NCBI GenBank assembly: GCA_015060205.1
Contig: SUYY01000017.1
Span: 1 to 46,526 of the forward strand
Length of the DNA stretch: 46,526 nucleotides
Direction of reading: 5' to 3'
DNA from: Bacteroidales bacterium
GTDB taxonomy: Bacteria > Bacteroidota > Bacteroidia > Bacteroidales > UBA932
Shown piece after piece: positions 1-9,600 of this stretch. The stretch's first letter is position 1, and the number at the start of each line of letters is the position of its first letter. A program made the position numbers and the translations under genes. The notes below the pieces were generated by a model that was not told where the DNA came from, searched no databases, and worked only from the letters and a program-made list of their open reading frames with translations.

Positions 1-182
1 TTGCTTCTTGTACAGTTTTCAGTCTTTTCAATGAACTTCCTACTCGTTTCTTTTTGGTTTTTTCTTCGTCAGGCTTCGCATCGTCGGTCGGTCATTACCG
101 CGAGGTAACTCCCTCTCTCCTCACTCGTCTTCCTCGAAAAACCGCAAAAACAAACTTTGTATTGTGCCCCGTTTTTCGTTTG
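1..182 (-). other. Untranslated leader, possibly of an rRNA operon beyond the left edge
   Basis: No gene is visible here. Read on the minus strand from the promoter at 189-219, the transcript would contain a small hairpin with stem TTACC/GGTAA and a four-base loop (95-108). It would then contain GTTCATTGAAAAG (about 25-37), which resembles a boxA antitermination element. The order boxB-like then boxA-like is that of rRNA leaders. The 16S gene itself is not in the window, so this is inference. A leader of another untranslated RNA or of a distant gene is also possible. Confidence 0.4.
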
Positions 183-188
183 GGATTG

Positions 189-219
189 CAAAGGTAGACA
201 TTTTTTCTTTACCTCCAAA
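189..219 (-). promoter_or_regulatory. Leftward Bacteroidota-type promoter
   Basis: On the minus strand a TTTG element (216-219) is followed after 19 bases by TACCTTTG (189-196). This matches the -33/-7 consensus TTTG-N19/21-TAnnTTTG of Bacteroidota primary sigma promoters. It is one of the best matches in the window and drives transcription out of the left edge. Confidence 0.6.
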
Positions 220-253
220 CTTTTTTGCACTTATTTTTTCATCTTTTCCTCAG

Positions 254-297
254 AAAAAATCCCCAAAACTTCATAACTGATTGAGATCTCGGGGATT
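254..297 (-). terminator. Terminator after the GH89 gene
   Basis: Read on the minus strand, AATCCCC and GGGGATT form a 7-bp stem around a loop of about 25 bases, followed directly by a T run. It lies about 45 bases past the GH89 stop codon, as expected for the end of the leftward lipoprotein-GH89 operon. The long loop makes it weaker than a textbook terminator. Confidence 0.5.
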
Positions 298-342
298 AGA
301 TAATTGTTACAATTTTGTTAAAGAATCAGATACCTCTTTCTT

Positions 343-2910
343 CTAATACATAGATATCATACCCCAGGTATCAGGTCCTCCTTCGATGGTGACATACACC
401 ACCACCTCACGCTCAAGCCCAGATACAGTTCCCGGGCCCTTGAAAGGAATACGTACCTCCTGGCGAGGACTCTTTATGCTGATATCCAGATCCTTGGTTC
501 CAAGCCATTGTGGACCTGACTTGAATTCCACCTTACGGATCCTGACATTTTCCCCGCGCGCCCCTGTAATCTTCAAACCGTTCATATTAGCGAAATCAGT
601 CGCCATGACGGTCATATAAAGACGCTTTCTCTCCCTTCCGCCAAAATCCTGAGGGCACCAGAATGTCACCTCATTTTCGGGATAATACGGATTGAATGCC
701 CTGTCCGTGTAGTCAATGACAGAATACTTCTTCACAAGAGCGCAAGCGGCATCGAGAGGATTCTCAAACGGTTCCTGAGGAGAAACTATATCCTGACCGT
801 CAGGACAGACATCCTCAGAAGAGCCATAGCCTGTACCGTAATGGAAGCGGTTGTCAAATTCCACCATGTCGGCATACTCGCCGGCAATTGCCTTCTCATA
901 ATAGTAGTCCATGCGCGGAACATAGTAGTCACGGATAAGTCCTGACCATACGCGGGCAGAATAATCTTTCAGCGACGGACCGGACCAGGTAGAGACAAGA
1001 CGCTTCACCTCTTTCTTGAAGGAAGCACGTTCGACATCATTTGTCGCAACTGCATCAGCCATATCGATCCATCTCATGATCCGGAGTATCGGATGAGACT
1101 CAAGAAGCCTGTCTGCCTCAAGCAGCATGGTCTTGAGTTGTTCCTTGAGTTCTGACGCCTTCTCCATATCTCCCGCCACTATTGCCCAGTTGGCAGCCTT
1201 GAGTACATATTCAGCCTTTGCCGCTATGTATAAAGCCGCATATTGAACAGCATCTGTAACATAAAGGCTGTTGTCCTTGTATTTATCAGCAACGGAAAGG
1301 AAGGCTTCGATACCTTTATAATAATGCTCATTGATATTCATTGTCTCTCCCCTGTGATATGCGGGACGCTGCTGCCAGAGGAAACGGGCATTGTTTGTGA
1401 AATTATCGTAAACCGACTGACGGAGTTCCTTCCAGAATTTCGAGAACGCCGGATCGGCCTCGCCATAACGTGCCTTGCTGTATGTTTCAAGGAATGCATC
1501 AAGATCGATATGGGAGCCGCTCCATGCTGCTGCAGAAATGAGTTCATACAGAATTTCGTTGTTTTCCACTCCTTCAGGAGATGTACCGAAGCCTGTAAGA
1601 CGACCCTTGTTTTCCGAAGCAAGCGCGTCAAGGTGACCGTTGAGATAGAAGTCGAGAGGTCCCTTGAGGGCCGTCCTTCCTCCGAAATTCGGCACCGTAC
1701 TCCATATCCATGCCTTTCCGTAGAAACCGTCAAGATTGTCCCAACTGTTACCGTTCTGCCATACATAGTTATTGAAATCCACTGCAAGGTCGATCACAAG
1801 GAACTTATCGTCAGGAGCACCGCTCAAAAGAGCCTCGACACTCTGAGCATCCCAAATATCACGCTGATAGCCGAACATCCAGCCCTGCATCACCCATACG
1901 GCATCAGGGTTTGCGGCAGCAAGAGCATCATAAATGGTCTTACTGTAATGATGCAGTTTGTCGTGCCTTTCCTGCGAACCCTTCTCTCCAAACGGAATGT
2001 CGAGCTCATTGAAACTGTCGATGAGATAATATCTGCCTTTGCCGAATTCCTTCTCCCACTCGCGGATAAACTCTGTTCCTATCACACTGAAGAGCGAATC
2101 CACAGGCGAAAGCATATAACTCTCATGTCCGGACCATCTTGTGGTCATCATGTCCACTTCCGGATAATGTTCCTTTATCGCCTTCGGCACAAACCCTGCA
2201 AATCCCTGATAGACAGGAGTCATTCCGAGCGCAAGCATCCTGTCGTTTATCTTATGCTGCAACTCGATCTGACTGTCATGCCATTCCTGAGACATGCCAC
2301 CATCGACTGCGGTCATATTTCCCATCCTCATCCACGGGAAATGTGCCGGACCCGTAAAGTATTCATCGATTTCCTCCTGCGACAGTCCGAGTCGGGACCA
2401 CACCCTTGAAAGTATCGCCTCTCCGGCAATCGGAGCAAGAGGCATGGAGAAACCATGAAGGGCAATCCAGTCAATCTCCTTCTCCCACTCTTCCCAACCC
2501 CAGAAAGGAGTTGTATATCCGTATGTACATACATTATAATATAGACGGTCACTGAAAGGAGAGACTACTTCACGGCGCGGCTCATCCGCAAGGTCTGACG
2601 GAAAAACCAGACGGTTGCCGGTCCAACTTGCCACACCATAGCCATTGGAAAGGATATAATCATAGAAACCCTTGCAGAGAGCGACTGCAGATGTTCCCTC
2701 GACCGTCAGTCTCCCGTCCGCCACCGAAAGAGCGTATCTGTCAAGACTGTCAGTCTTTTCGAGGAGAGCGAAGTCCACATTCGAGGGGAATGAGCCGAAG
2801 GTTCTTTCAACAACATCCTCAGCCTCACTGACCTGCGCCGGAGTGCAGGCAATGAATGCGGACAACGCAATATAGACAAATGATAAACAGAAGTATAAAC
2901 GTTTGATCAT
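343..2910 (-). CDS. Alpha-N-acetylglucosaminidase, GH89 family (NAGLU-like) lipoprotein
   Basis: This 855-residue exo-glycosidase should release terminal alpha-linked GlcNAc, as human NAGLU does on heparan sulfate and clostridial GH89 does on mucin glycans. The N-terminus has a hydrophobic signal ending in AFIAC (Cys22), so it is probably lipid-anchored. Residues about 35-115 fit the small N-terminal domain and 120-460 the catalytic barrel, with an all-alpha C-terminal part after that. Aromatic-rich PFWGWEEWEKEIDWIALHG is typical of the family. The catalytic pair seems intact: Glu302 in SFNELD (acid/base position) and Glu446 in GTSPEGVENNE (nucleophile position). It lies 12 bases after the lipoprotein gene at 2923-4854 and is probably cotranscribed with it, divergently from the sigma/SusCD operon. 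The family call is firm; the natural substrate is inferred. Confidence 0.93.
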   Translation of the reverse strand: MIKRLYFCLSFVYIALSAFIACTPAQVSEAEDVVERTFGSFPSNVDFALLEKTDSLDRYALSVADGRLTVEGTSAVALCKGFYDYILSNGYGVASWTGNRLVFPSDLADEPRREVVSPFSDRLYYNVCTYGYTTPFWGWEEWEKEIDWIALHGFSMPLAPIAGEAILSRVWSRLGLSQEEIDEYFTGPAHFPWMRMGNMTAVDGGMSQEWHDSQIELQHKINDRMLALGMTPVYQGFAGFVPKAIKEHYPEVDMMTTRWSGHESYMLSPVDSLFSVIGTEFIREWEKEFGKGRYYLIDSFNELDIPFGEKGSQERHDKLHHYSKTIYDALAAANPDAVWVMQGWMFGYQRDIWDAQSVEALLSGAPDDKFLVIDLAVDFNNYVWQNGNSWDNLDGFYGKAWIWSTVPNFGGRTALKGPLDFYLNGHLDALASENKGRLTGFGTSPEGVENNEILYELISAAAWSGSHIDLDAFLETYSKARYGEADPAFSKFWKELRQSVYDNFTNNARFLWQQRPAYHRGETMNINEHYYKGIEAFLSVADKYKDNSLYVTDAVQYAALYIAAKAEYVLKAANWAIVAGDMEKASELKEQLKTMLLEADRLLESHPILRIMRWIDMADAVATNDVERASFKKEVKRLVSTWSGPSLKDYSARVWSGLIRDYYVPRMDYYYEKAIAGEYADMVEFDNRFHYGTGYGSSEDVCPDGQDIVSPQEPFENPLDAACALVKKYSVIDYTDRAFNPYYPENEVTFWCPQDFGGRERKRLYMTVMATDFANMNGLKITGARGENVRIRKVEFKSGPQWLGTKDLDISIKSPRQEVRIPFKGPGTVSGLEREVVVYVTIEGGPDTWGMISMY

Positions 2911-2922
2911 AGCCCTGAATCA

Positions 2923-4854
2923 TTAAAGCCAGCCTTCCGGAACAGTTGTAGTCCACTTTTCCTTAGACATCCATGTCACAACAGCGCCTGCGGATGCTGT
3001 CTTTGTGGCAGCGTCACACTCAACCTTGTCCTCATATGTTCCGGCAGGGTCATGTTGCGCATTGGCAGTCGCTTCGCATGCATATACGCTTCCCACAGAT
3101 GTTTCCCAAGGAACCATTGCGGTCACCTTGCCTGTATTCTTCGAATTGATGAATTTGACGATGGATCCGTTACCCTGGACACCGCAGAGACCGCCGACAA
3201 CCGGACTGTAAGCCTTGGAAAGATCTCCATCAACAGCACCTGCGTATACATCTCCTGTATTTTCACAGTTTTCGATGACAACATAGTCCGCCGCGCCACC
3301 TATCAGACCGCCGGCACATCTTCTGGTATATCCCACGACCTTTCCACTGTTGCTGCATCCTTTCAGATAAGCGACATTGTACACTGTTCCGATGAATCCG
3401 CCGAAACGGTCAGCCACGGAATTATTACTGAGTACAGTCACATTTCCTGAGTTATAGCAATTTTCGAACTGATGGTAAGCAGTCTCCTGACCACCTTCCA
3501 CAATACCCATGAAACCGCCGATATAGTTGCAGATATCGCTTATGTCTCCTGTATTGTAGCAGCCCTTCATGTGGCAGATAACAGGCTGGTCATCAATGGA
3601 CTCATCCCAGGTAGCACCTGCAAATCCACCGATTCTCTTGGTTGATTTCACTGCGTTCTGTCCGACAGTATTGGTTATGTCACCTGTGTTGAAGCAATCC
3701 TCAAAGTATCCGAATGCGGTAGATGTGAATCCACCGAGAGCCCTGATTTCGCTAGTTGCAAGAGAATATGTGATATCTCCCGTATTCGAGCAGCGGATGA
3801 AGTCCCAGTCAGAGCAGATGGTAGTTCCGACAACTCCACCATAAAGACCACGGTTCATATCGATAGTCTCGGAGAAGTCTCCGTGAAGGTTTCCGCTGTT
3901 CGAGCAATCCTGCATGAGACCTGAAGTCTTGTCCCAGATCGAACCGATCAGTCCGCCGACATATCTTGCGCTGCACACAGTCAGATTTCCTGTATTGTGG
4001 CAATTACGGTATATTCCGTTACCTTCCTCATCAGAAACGAGAGAACCGAACTTTCCGGATGACTCTTCTCCGTCAGCAGTCTGGCTGATTGTTGCTGATG
4101 TGGTGATGTTCTCATAGATACCGCCCTTGCTGTAGCAAGTGAGGGCAGCCACCTTTGCATTGTAGAAAGAATTCTTTACGCTTCCGGCAATCTTGAGGTT
4201 TCTGATTGCTCCCGGAGCCTCTACTCTCTTGAAGATTGCGCTGAACTCCTCATCTGTATCGATTGCAAGAGTGATCGTATGGTCATTACCGTTGAAATTG
4301 TATGTGAACGGCTCGGTCACGAACAAAGCCTTGTCTGATGAAGAAAGGTCGATGTCTTTCTGAAGGATGATCTCATACTCCGAGAAATCCTCACCATTGT
4401 TGACTGCATCTGCAAAGGCGATGAATTCCTCCGCAGTAGAGATCGGCCAGGCATTCTCCGGGAGAGCCGGAACGTTCAGCACGACCGCCAGTTCCACAGT
4501 CTTGACCTCATCCTTTGTAGATTTTGCCGTAAATATGATCTTACCTTCGGTTGCAGCATCTGTATCAACAGCAGACGGAGCAGTGACCGCTATAGAACGG
4601 GTAGGAATAGAAACGTTTACTTGCCAGCCTTCCGGAGCGTCAACCTCGACTCCTGTGACACACTTCATCTTGAGAAGGCACTTCAATTCTTCCTGATATT
4701 CGAATGTATACGAATCCGGCAATGCAGAACCGTCCTCTGCGCATACTTCAAACTCGAATTCATAAATGCTGCCTGACTCCTCATTCTCACAAGATACGGC
4801 GAACGCCATACAGAACAGGGCGAAAATCCCTGCAAAAAGTTTACTGAATTTCAT
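2923..4854 (-). CDS. Surface lipoprotein with GLUG-like C-x-N-[ST]-G repeats
   Basis: The predicted protein has 643 residues. The start at 4854 (MKFSKLF) is preferred over an in-frame ATG 42 bases upstream because it begins a clean signal peptide ending in AVSC, followed by ENEES, an acidic run typical of surface lipoproteins. An N-terminal BACON/Ig-like stretch (about 20-130) is followed by about nine repeats of some 40 residues. These carry signatures such as CHNTGNL, CSNTGDI, CFNTGDI, CYNTGDI and CENTGDV with intervening GGF/GGLIG motifs. This GLUG-like pattern suggests a right-handed parallel beta-helix. The repeated Cys would lie at equivalent positions. It is the first gene of the leftward GH89 operon and could be the glycan-binding surface protein of the locus, since no SusE/F-type gene is present. 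No function is established. Confidence 0.75.
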   Translation of the reverse strand: MKFSKLFAGIFALFCMAFAVSCENEESGSIYEFEFEVCAEDGSALPDSYTFEYQEELKCLLKMKCVTGVEVDAPEGWQVNVSIPTRSIAVTAPSAVDTDAATEGKIIFTAKSTKDEVKTVELAVVLNVPALPENAWPISTAEEFIAFADAVNNGEDFSEYEIILQKDIDLSSSDKALFVTEPFTYNFNGNDHTITLAIDTDEEFSAIFKRVEAPGAIRNLKIAGSVKNSFYNAKVAALTCYSKGGIYENITTSATISQTADGEESSGKFGSLVSDEEGNGIYRNCHNTGNLTVCSARYVGGLIGSIWDKTSGLMQDCSNSGNLHGDFSETIDMNRGLYGGVVGTTICSDWDFIRCSNTGDITYSLATSEIRALGGFTSTAFGYFEDCFNTGDITNTVGQNAVKSTKRIGGFAGATWDESIDDQPVICHMKGCYNTGDISDICNYIGGFMGIVEGGQETAYHQFENCYNSGNVTVLSNNSVADRFGGFIGTVYNVAYLKGCSNSGKVVGYTRRCAGGLIGGAADYVVIENCENTGDVYAGAVDGDLSKAYSPVVGGLCGVQGNGSIVKFINSKNTGKVTAMVPWETSVGSVYACEATANAQHDPAGTYEDKVECDAATKTASAGAVVTWMSKEKWTTTVPEGWL

Positions 4855-4959
4855 GGTTACAAAAATTTGGTTAAAAGTTTCCAGCGTCTTCCACAATCAC
4901 CGGTTATACTATATATCCTCAACTCAAAAAAAACACTCATATTTATTTCAAAAAAAATA

Positions 4960-4967
4960 TACCTTTG
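4960..4967 (+). promoter_or_regulatory. -7 element of the ECF sigma operon
   Basis: TACCTTTG (4960-4967) matches TAnnTTTG and is followed by a purine-rich leader to the ATG at 4997. No good -33 TTTG lies 19-21 bases upstream, where the sequence is A-rich. It places the transcription start near 4974, downstream of the ATG at 4766, and so supports the shorter sigma factor. Confidence 0.5.
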
Positions 4968-4996
4968 CAACACGGAGTCACGCAGACTGCAGACAC

Positions 4997-5602
4997 ATGA
5001 TGGGACACGAAGACTGGAAATATAAGGACTTGGAATTGCCGGAATCGATGGAAAGCGGCAATTGGGGCGGATATTTTCAGTATATCTGGGAACAATATTC
5101 CGCGAAAGTCTATAATTTCATGAACTCCATGCTCATAAACAAATCCCTGGCAGAAGACCTTGTGCAGGAGGTTTTCCTGAAAGTATGGGAAAAACGGGGC
5201 GAAATCGACCCGGAAAAGAATCTCGAGGCATACATCTACACGATAGCACGTAACCTTATATATAAGGAAACACGGAAGATGCTGGTAAACTCGGCATATA
5301 TGCAGGCTGCCCAGGAGATGATATCAGAAGCGGAAGAAACGACGGAGCGTGACATCGATTATAATTTTGCACACCGACACCTGAGCGAAATCATCGGGCA
5401 GATGCCGCCTGCGAGGCGCAAGATATACCTGCTCAACAAATCATACGGAATGTCGATCGACGACATCGCCAGAAAACTTCAGATTTCCTCAAAGACCGTA
5501 GAAAACCAACTGTATCAGGCAAATGTGTTCATAAGAAAGAAATTCAAGAATCTTATGAGGGTTTTTGCCTTGCTGTGGATATATATGATATATGGACAAT
5601 AG
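4997..5602 (+). CDS. ECF-type RNA polymerase sigma-70 factor
   Basis: This 201-residue extracytoplasmic-function sigma factor belongs to the Bacteroidota group that controls SusC/SusD loci. Region 2 is seen at about residues 25-95 (QYSAKVYNFM, AEDLVQEVFLKVWEKR, AYIYTIARNLIYKE) and region 4 at about 135-190 (MPPARRKIYLL, SIDDIARKLQISSKTVENQL). The open frame extends 231 bases further upstream, but those residues match nothing in the family and lie upstream of the predicted promoter. The ATG at 4997 is followed at once by a second one at 5000; either could serve. Its last 11 bases overlap the anti-sigma gene, which indicates translational coupling. It probably transcribes the downstream susCD genes when released by the FecR protein. 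Confidence 0.92.
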   Translation: MMGHEDWKYKDLELPESMESGNWGGYFQYIWEQYSAKVYNFMNSMLINKSLAEDLVQEVFLKVWEKRGEIDPEKNLEAYIYTIARNLIYKETRKMLVNSAYMQAAQEMISEAEETTERDIDYNFAHRHLSEIIGQMPPARRKIYLLNKSYGMSIDDIARKLQISSKTVENQLYQANVFIRKKFKNLMRVFALLWIYMIYGQ

Positions 5603-6593
5603 TAAAAGACACACAGAACTGCTTGACGAGTTCTATAAGGGGAATGTATCAGCAGGAGACCAGATGCAGTTGCGGGAGGCCCTCGAAAGCGGAGACCTTT
5701 CCGAAGGACGGCTTGACTCATATTATAGGGAGCGTTGGAATCAGGCAGGTGATACAATGGACAGTGAGATACAGGAGCGCATGTACGGCAATCTCCTGAG
5801 AAAGATTGCATTCCGCACGGAAGACAGGAAGAGGAGCAGGGTTTCAAAGTGGATCATTACCGCTTCTGCATGTGCTGCATGCCTGGTTGCCGGCATCATC
5901 GGAACATGGTTCGTCATGGGAACAGGTCCGCAGGAAGACCTTTCGAAACTTTATACCGTCAGGACAGAAAAGGGGCAGAAGACCACAGTCATGCTCCCGG
6001 ACGGTACCACAGTTTGGCTCAATTCGGACAGCAGACTTTCATATGACATGACATATGACCTCAAGGAAAGGAATGTAAGTCTTTCAGGCGAAGGCTATTT
6101 TGAAGTGGCGAAGGATCCGGAACGGCCGTTCACGGTACACACGGCAGATTACAATGTGACGGCACTTGGAACAGCATTCAACATTTCGACTTATGACACA
6201 AGCAATGAGGCCGTGACCACACTCGTGGAGGGCAAGGTAAGGGTTCATTCCGAGCACATAGACACAGAACTCACTCCGGATCAATCACTTACATATGACA
6301 GAGGCGACAACAGATATGTAAGAAAATCTTCGGTCCAGTCATACACGGCAGGACTTTGGAGAAACAACGAACTTGTGGTAAGCCCGGGAACAACGCTCGA
6401 GAAATTCGCAGTCCTGTTGGAGCGCAACTACAACATTGCCTTCGTATTCAAGGATGAAAGCATCAAGGACTATAAGTTCGAGGGTGTAATCAAGAACAGC
6501 CAGTTGCTGAATGTGCTTGAACTGATAAGCATATCCGCACCTGTGGAATACAGTATAGACAACAACACTGTGATATTGGACAGAAAACAATAA
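5592..6593 (+). CDS. FecR-family anti-sigma factor
   Basis: This 333-residue inner-membrane protein should hold the preceding sigma factor inactive until the STN domain of the SusC transporter signals substrate binding. Residues 1-85 form the cytoplasmic sigma-binding part. A membrane segment lies at about 87-108 (WIITASACAACLVAG). The periplasmic FecR domain follows at about 120-220 (VMLPDGTTVWLNSDSRLSY, GEGYFEVAKDPERPFTVHT, ALGTAFNI). The C-terminal DUF4974-type domain is at about 265-333 (LEKFAVLLERNYNIAFVF). The start ATG lies inside the sigma gene in another frame. Sigma, anti-sigma and SusC are consecutive, the normal arrangement for trans-envelope signalling. Confidence 0.93.
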   Translation: MDNSKRHTELLDEFYKGNVSAGDQMQLREALESGDLSEGRLDSYYRERWNQAGDTMDSEIQERMYGNLLRKIAFRTEDRKRSRVSKWIITASACAACLVAGIIGTWFVMGTGPQEDLSKLYTVRTEKGQKTTVMLPDGTTVWLNSDSRLSYDMTYDLKERNVSLSGEGYFEVAKDPERPFTVHTADYNVTALGTAFNISTYDTSNEAVTTLVEGKVRVHSEHIDTELTPDQSLTYDRGDNRYVRKSSVQSYTAGLWRNNELVVSPGTTLEKFAVLLERNYNIAFVFKDESIKDYKFEGVIKNSQLLNVLELISISAPVEYSIDNNTVILDRKQ

Positions 6594-6610
6594 CCAACAT
6601 TTTATATTTA

Positions 6611-6666
6611 TAAATTAAAAACTTCCGGTACACTTCCACAATCACCACAGGAAAGTTTTTAATTTA
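6611..6666 (+). promoter_or_regulatory. Long hairpin in the leader before susC
   Basis: Left arm 6611-6626 (TAAATTAAAAACTTCC) and right arm 6650-6666 pair over 16 bp with one bulged A. The loop of 23 bases holds CTTCCACAATCACC. It sits between the anti-sigma stop and the SusC start, 14 bases before the ATG. The T run inside the right arm could let it act as a terminator or attenuator that lowers SusC relative to the regulators, or as a target for a small RNA. Those roles are inferred. Confidence 0.6.
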
Positions 6667-6680
6667 CAAATAGCGACAAC

Positions 6681-9600
6681 ATGAACTCAACCGGTAAAAG
6701 AATGCTGATATCAGGCATAGCATTCTTATTTGCTGTATTTCAGATGACGGCTCAGGTATCATTGGATATCAGAGACGCCGAGATCAAATCTGTCATACAG
6801 CAGATCGAGAAGATGGGTGACTGGCGGTTCTTCTACAGTTCCGACCTGCCCGGACTCGACACAAAAGTCTCTGTCAAAGTCAATGACCGGAGCATCACAC
6901 AGGTTCTTGAAGAAATATTCAACGGAACAGACATACAGTTTACTGTAAGACCTGAAGGTCAGATAACCCTCACCCAGAAATCGGTATCAAGAAAACCCTC
7001 ATCCAATTCCGTAAAGGGAGTCGTAACTGATTCCGAAGGGATGCCGCTCATCGGCGTATCCATCAGTGTAAAAGGAGGGAAAGGAGCGATCGGTGCGATA
7101 TCAGACCTTGACGGAAACTTCATCATTGAAGACATACCATCAGAGTCGACACTCATATTCAACTATCTCGGCTTCACCCGCAAGGAGGAAAGCGTAGGTG
7201 GCAGAAGTGAAATGAAGGTAGTCATGCAACAGAGCAACGAGATGCTCGACGATGTGGTCGTCGTAGGTTACGGCACATTGGAAAAACGCGAACTCACATC
7301 TTCTGTCTCATCACTGAAGTCAAAAGACTTTTCAGGAGGAAATGTAGCATCGCCGCTTCAGGCGATCGCCGGCAAGGTGACTGGTCTCGACATATATTCC
7401 AGCGGCGGTTCCGACCCTAACAGCAGCATGTCCATTCAGTTGAGAGGTGTCAACTCATTCAAGGCTGACCAGGAGCCTCTCGTTGTGGTAGATGGAATCC
7501 CGGGAGGCAACATCAACATACTTCAGAAGGAAGACATCGTTTCCATCGACGTCCTCAAGGATGCTTCCGCCGCGGCAATCTACGGTACCCGCGCTTCAGG
7601 AGGTGTCATTCTGGTGACCACCCGCATGGGTTCCGAAGGAAAGGTATCAGTCAATTACAATGGAGAATTCACTACTGAAAGCATCAGCAGACGCGCCCAG
7701 ACCCTCAATGCCACCGAATGGAGGGAAATGGGATATGAAGATCTCGGTGCAGACACAGACTGGTTCAAGGCTATCACAAGAACTCCTTTCACCCACAGAC
7801 ATATGGTGTCGATGAGCGGAGGTACAAAATCCTTCAACACATATGCTTCAGTGTACTACAAGGAGGCACAGGGTATGTCGATCGGTTCTGACAGGCAGGA
7901 AATCGGAGGCAGGTTCAACTTCAACTACAAGACTCTGGAAGACCACCTCGAACTGAGCGGAAGGGTGAATTATGTCAACATAAAGTCTAATTACACCAAC
8001 AGCGGAATATTCAGGGATGCACTCACGCTTAATCCTACCATTCCTATATATAATGAAGAGGATCCGTCCGGCTACAACATCCTCACAGGCAACGACGAGT
8101 GGAACCCGGTTGCCAATATAAACCTCCGCGAAGACAGTTCTCAGAACACACGTCTTCAGGCTAGTTTCAGCGCAAAGGTAAATATCCTGAAAGGTCTCAG
8201 CAGTACAATCAGCGTGGGACAGATACAGAATATCGACAATAACGCATACTGGGAGTCCGCACTTCATAGAGAAAGCCGTGACAACAACAGGAACGGCTAT
8301 GCAAGGCAGTCATGGAGCAGATCGGGGAGAACGAATGTAGAATGGATTGTAAACTACGAACTCCGTAGCGGAAAACACAATCTCAAGGCCGTGGCAGGCT
8401 ATTCTTTCCAGCAGACCGGACAGAAACTTTCATTTGAGGGAGACAATGCCGACTTCACCATCGACGGTAACAAGTATTACAACATGGGAGAAGGCAAATA
8501 CATCGATGAAGGTCGCGCAAGCATAGGTTCCTACAAGTCACCTCGCGAAAGGCTCATATCGGTATTCGGACGAGTGAACTACAATTATGACGACCGTTAT
8601 CTCCTTACCGCATCCGTACGGTACGAAGGTTCATCTAAATTCGGCATAAACAACAGATGGGGTCTGTTCCCTGCTGTTTCCGGTGCATGGAGAATCAGTT
8701 CCGAGCCGTTCATGGACAATGTGACATGGTTGAACGACCTCAGGCTCCGTGCCGGTATCGGTATGACAGGAAACCAGGGTTTCGACCCGGGCGTAACCAC
8801 CCGTATGTACAAGTCCGACACGGACCCTTATTATGTGGACGGAAAGTGGATAACAATCTACGGACTGTCGAAGAATGTCAACTATGACCTTCAGTGGGAG
8901 ACAAAGACAGACTGGAACATCGGTCTCGACTTCGACCTGTTCAATCACCGCCTCAGCGGTAAATTCGACTTCTATGTAAGAAACATCGGTAACCTGATAT
9001 ATGACATCGATGTACCTCAGCCACCGGCCGTATATGCTACCACTACCATGAATGTCGGCAGCATGACAAGCCGCGGCTATGAGTTCGAACTCAGCGGTGT
9101 CCCTGTCCAGAGCAAGGACTGGAGATGGATCACCACTCTCAGAGGATCTCACAACAAGACATTCCTTCAGTCACTCTACGACAGCCAGTCATATTACGAC
9201 ACTGTGTCATTCCCGTCACCAGGTTCTCCGGGCACAGCGGTAAGGCTTGCTCCGGGAGAGGAAATCGGACAGTTCTACATATGGAAATATGCAGGTATCG
9301 ACAATGCCGGAAACTGGCTCCTCTACGACAAGGACAACAATGTGATAAATGCCACTGACAAGACTATCGAAGACAAGAGGTATATCGGCAATGCCATTCC
9401 TGACCTTGTCCTATCATGGGACAACAGCGTAAGTTGGAGGAACTTTGACCTCAACATATTCTTCAGAAGTTGGATCGGACACGAAGTGTTCAACATGACA
9501 GAGATGTACTACGGTCTGCCTAATGCTGTAAACAAGAACATCCTGCGCAGCGCGGTAACCAAGAACAGCCACATCATGGGCGAAAAGGAACTCTGCGACT

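Noticed and set aside
1243..2409. Open frame of 388 codons on the plus strand, opposite the GH89 gene
   Set aside because: It lies wholly antisense to an intact GH89 gene with complete catalytic motifs. Its translation is rich in Cys, His and Ile without domain-like order, as expected of a mirror frame.
4766..4996. Longer N-terminus for the ECF sigma factor
   Set aside because: The extra residues lie upstream of the -7 element and do not resemble region 2; they overlap the start of the divergent lipoprotein gene.
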